A DNA stretch of 60,000 bases from Branchiostoma floridae (taxonomy: Eukaryota > Chordata > Leptocardii > Amphioxiformes > Branchiostomatidae): assembly GCF_000003815.2 (NCBI RefSeq), contig NC_049995.1, positions 7,835,626-7,895,625 on the forward strand. Reading direction: 5' to 3'. Within the stretch, counting starts at the first letter, position 1, and every line of letters starts with the position of its first letter. The translations under genes and the position numbers were made by a program. Shown here piece by piece: positions 58,160 through 60,000 of the stretch. The notes below the pieces were generated by a model, which worked only from the letters and a program-made list of their open reading frames with translations, made no database searches and had not been told where the DNA came from.

Positions 58160-60000
58160 AGGGGGCCCTATGTGTGAGGTAGCCAAGGCAAGATAATAGC
58201 GTCAAATCTTTGCACGTAAAAAAATGTACCAATGCACTTATCGAGAGGTTATAGTATAGGAGTATAGTAGGGTTGGCATGGTACTAAAAACGCGAGTTGT
58301 AGCGAAACCACACTGCACTACAAGCAAGGACTATAAGCTGACGGAAAAGCGTCGTGCTTCGTTCTTTGTGGCTCGCTATTTAAAGTTCCGCGCCAATGAC
58401 TGAGCGCACACTAAAACAGTATGGATATCCAGTCATCTGTATGGGTACATTGAACGGTTCCGCCTCAGAGTTTCGGGTCAGCAGTATTTCAGCCCTGTTG
58501 ACATAACAGATATCACCTGTTTGCTGAACGCTGACCTGTATGCCCTTACCTAAGTACTATCAAATCCTCTGCAGACGACATGGTCTGTATTTACTTTTGT
58601 TTTGTGTGGGAAAGGAATATCCCAAATCACTGGTCCCATGTTCTGGGGCATCCCTTTTTCTCTTTCGCCTATTTCTCCCTCCTTCTATCTTACAGTATAT
58701 CATCTACAATGTGGGTGTAACTCATGACAATGGCTGTGACACATCACCCCCCCCCCCCCTTGATTGTTTTTGGTTAGTCCCCCAGCTACCGACCACCTGC
58801 CTGAATAGCTAATGCTCTATCCCTACTGCCGAAAAAAGGTGCACAGCATAGCAACACTGTTTCGGAATGAATATACACAGGAAAAAGCAAATCTTAAATT
58901 TTCCGAGAAATGTGTGAAGAAGTACTGTAGTTACACATATTAGATGTTCCGAAATGAGGTTAAATTTTTCCTTCCTATCCTAACTAAGGTCGAAGCGGTC
59001 GAAATCGGTGTAGCAAAAATCATCATCATATTAGCATACCGAAGTACTATAAATGCAAATTTGATAGCTCATATGTAGTCATGACCAGCTTTCTCGATCA
59101 GTTTCCTTTTTTTTTAGTTTCTTTTTTTCAATCCACAAAGTACTTTGCGGGCGGAGAAAAATACACGACTCTTAAAATTTAAAATCACGAATCGCTCTTC
59201 TATGAACTAATGAAGATCGTCGCTAGAATATCTCCAATTTTTGCATAAACACGATTCAACCAAGGAGGTTGTATTGACGGTTAGCTTGCGGTGATTTAAA
59301 TCGGTCAGATTTGCGGTGCGCAGTTTCGTAATAGTTATGGTAATCTCCAAGCAGGCGTTAAGTATCTTTGTTTCACTGGCCGGTCTTCAAGTCAGTGAAA
59401 GCTATTAGTACACTGTCGTTATGAGCGTCCATTTCTGCTTGTACAAATACAAAACAGCGATAGTTACAGAGCTGGCTAAAAGCTCCCCGTCCTCAGGCAA
59501 AAGGAAAGGTAGGGTTTGTTGTTAAATCCCACACAGGGGGAAGCCATACAGCTGACATGGCTACATTTTAGGGCAGTGTTTTGTACAGCCAGCTGCCGTG
59601 TCGGATGTAAACAAAGGACGGGAAAGGGATCCTCTGGGAGGGCCATACCACTTTTAGCGCAGGGCGGATGCACAGCCAAGCCCTATCCACGCCGTATGCT
59701 TTGTGTAAACGTTTTGTACATGAAACCTAGGAGAATATCTTAAGTATAAAATTATACTATAGCATCAATATGTAACCACGTTATACACTTTTTGCTGGAT
59801 TGAAAAGCAACGTTGATGCTCAAAAAGGACACAAGTTCCCGTTTTGCACAATGAACGATCCCTTGCCGGCTGAAAGGCTGACGCAACCACCGAACACTCA
59901 GCCCGGCCACAACAAAACAGACCAAGGAGCTTTTGACAGACGAAGCTTTCTGATTAGAAAAAAAAATTTCTAACGTACTCCAAAAACAGAGACAAGTGTT
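58160..60000. other. Right flank, no gene recognised
   Basis: Contains one MITE family 2 end (TAATCTCCAAGCAG at 59341) and a C-run at 58746-58758. No exon with family similarity was found. Confidence 0.45.

Overview
The window is animal genomic DNA: genes split by short-exon GT-AG introns, AATAAA polyadenylation signals, and very dense MITEs, tRNA-derived SINEs, microsatellites and minisatellites. The combination of a secreted chymotrypsin/elastase array, an SLC43 transporter and this palindromic-repeat landscape suggests an invertebrate deuterostome, most likely a lancelet (Branchiostoma). That species assignment is inference, not proof.

Layout. 1-0.7 kb: C-terminal fragment of a non-LTR retrotransposon ORF (minus). 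1-2.5 kb: the 5' three exons of a minus-strand chymotrypsin-like gene; its remaining exons are not visible. 3.1-26 kb: a tandem segmental duplication with three plus-strand, seven-exon S1A serine protease genes (A 4851-11701, B 15240-19104, C 20318-25289). All have matching exon phases, a signal peptide, an R|IVGG activation site and a conserved GATA-GATA-TATA promoter. A and B have an intact His/Asp/Ser triad and elastase-like pocket residues. A has lost one conserved cysteine. C carries Thr in place of the catalytic Ser. Introns and flanks differ by datable insertions, since the paralogs serve as empty sites for each other. 26-29 kb: no gene, but a 532-bp Penelope-like element with perfect 109-bp inverted arms, a 14-bp target duplication and hammerhead-ribozyme-like cores.

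29.07-43.19 kb: a complete minus-strand SLC43 family (LAT3/LAT4-like) amino-acid transporter gene. I assembled 14 coding exons, in phase throughout, giving 594 residues. Its introns hold several palindromic MITEs. 43.2-60 kb: no recognisable protein gene. It holds a triplicated ~130-bp repeat beside the first SLC43 coding exon, a frameshifted LINE remnant, a 100-N assembly gap, SINE and MITE copies, a second hammerhead-like motif near 52.35 kb, and possible promoter elements near 57.9-58.4 kb.

Functionally, the proteases look like secreted (probably digestive) zymogens expressed from a shared promoter architecture, with the copies diverging in active-site chemistry and promoter integrity. The transporter is an unrelated neighbour. 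Exon boundaries were read by eye from splice signals, phase and family alignment; no database search or transcript was available.
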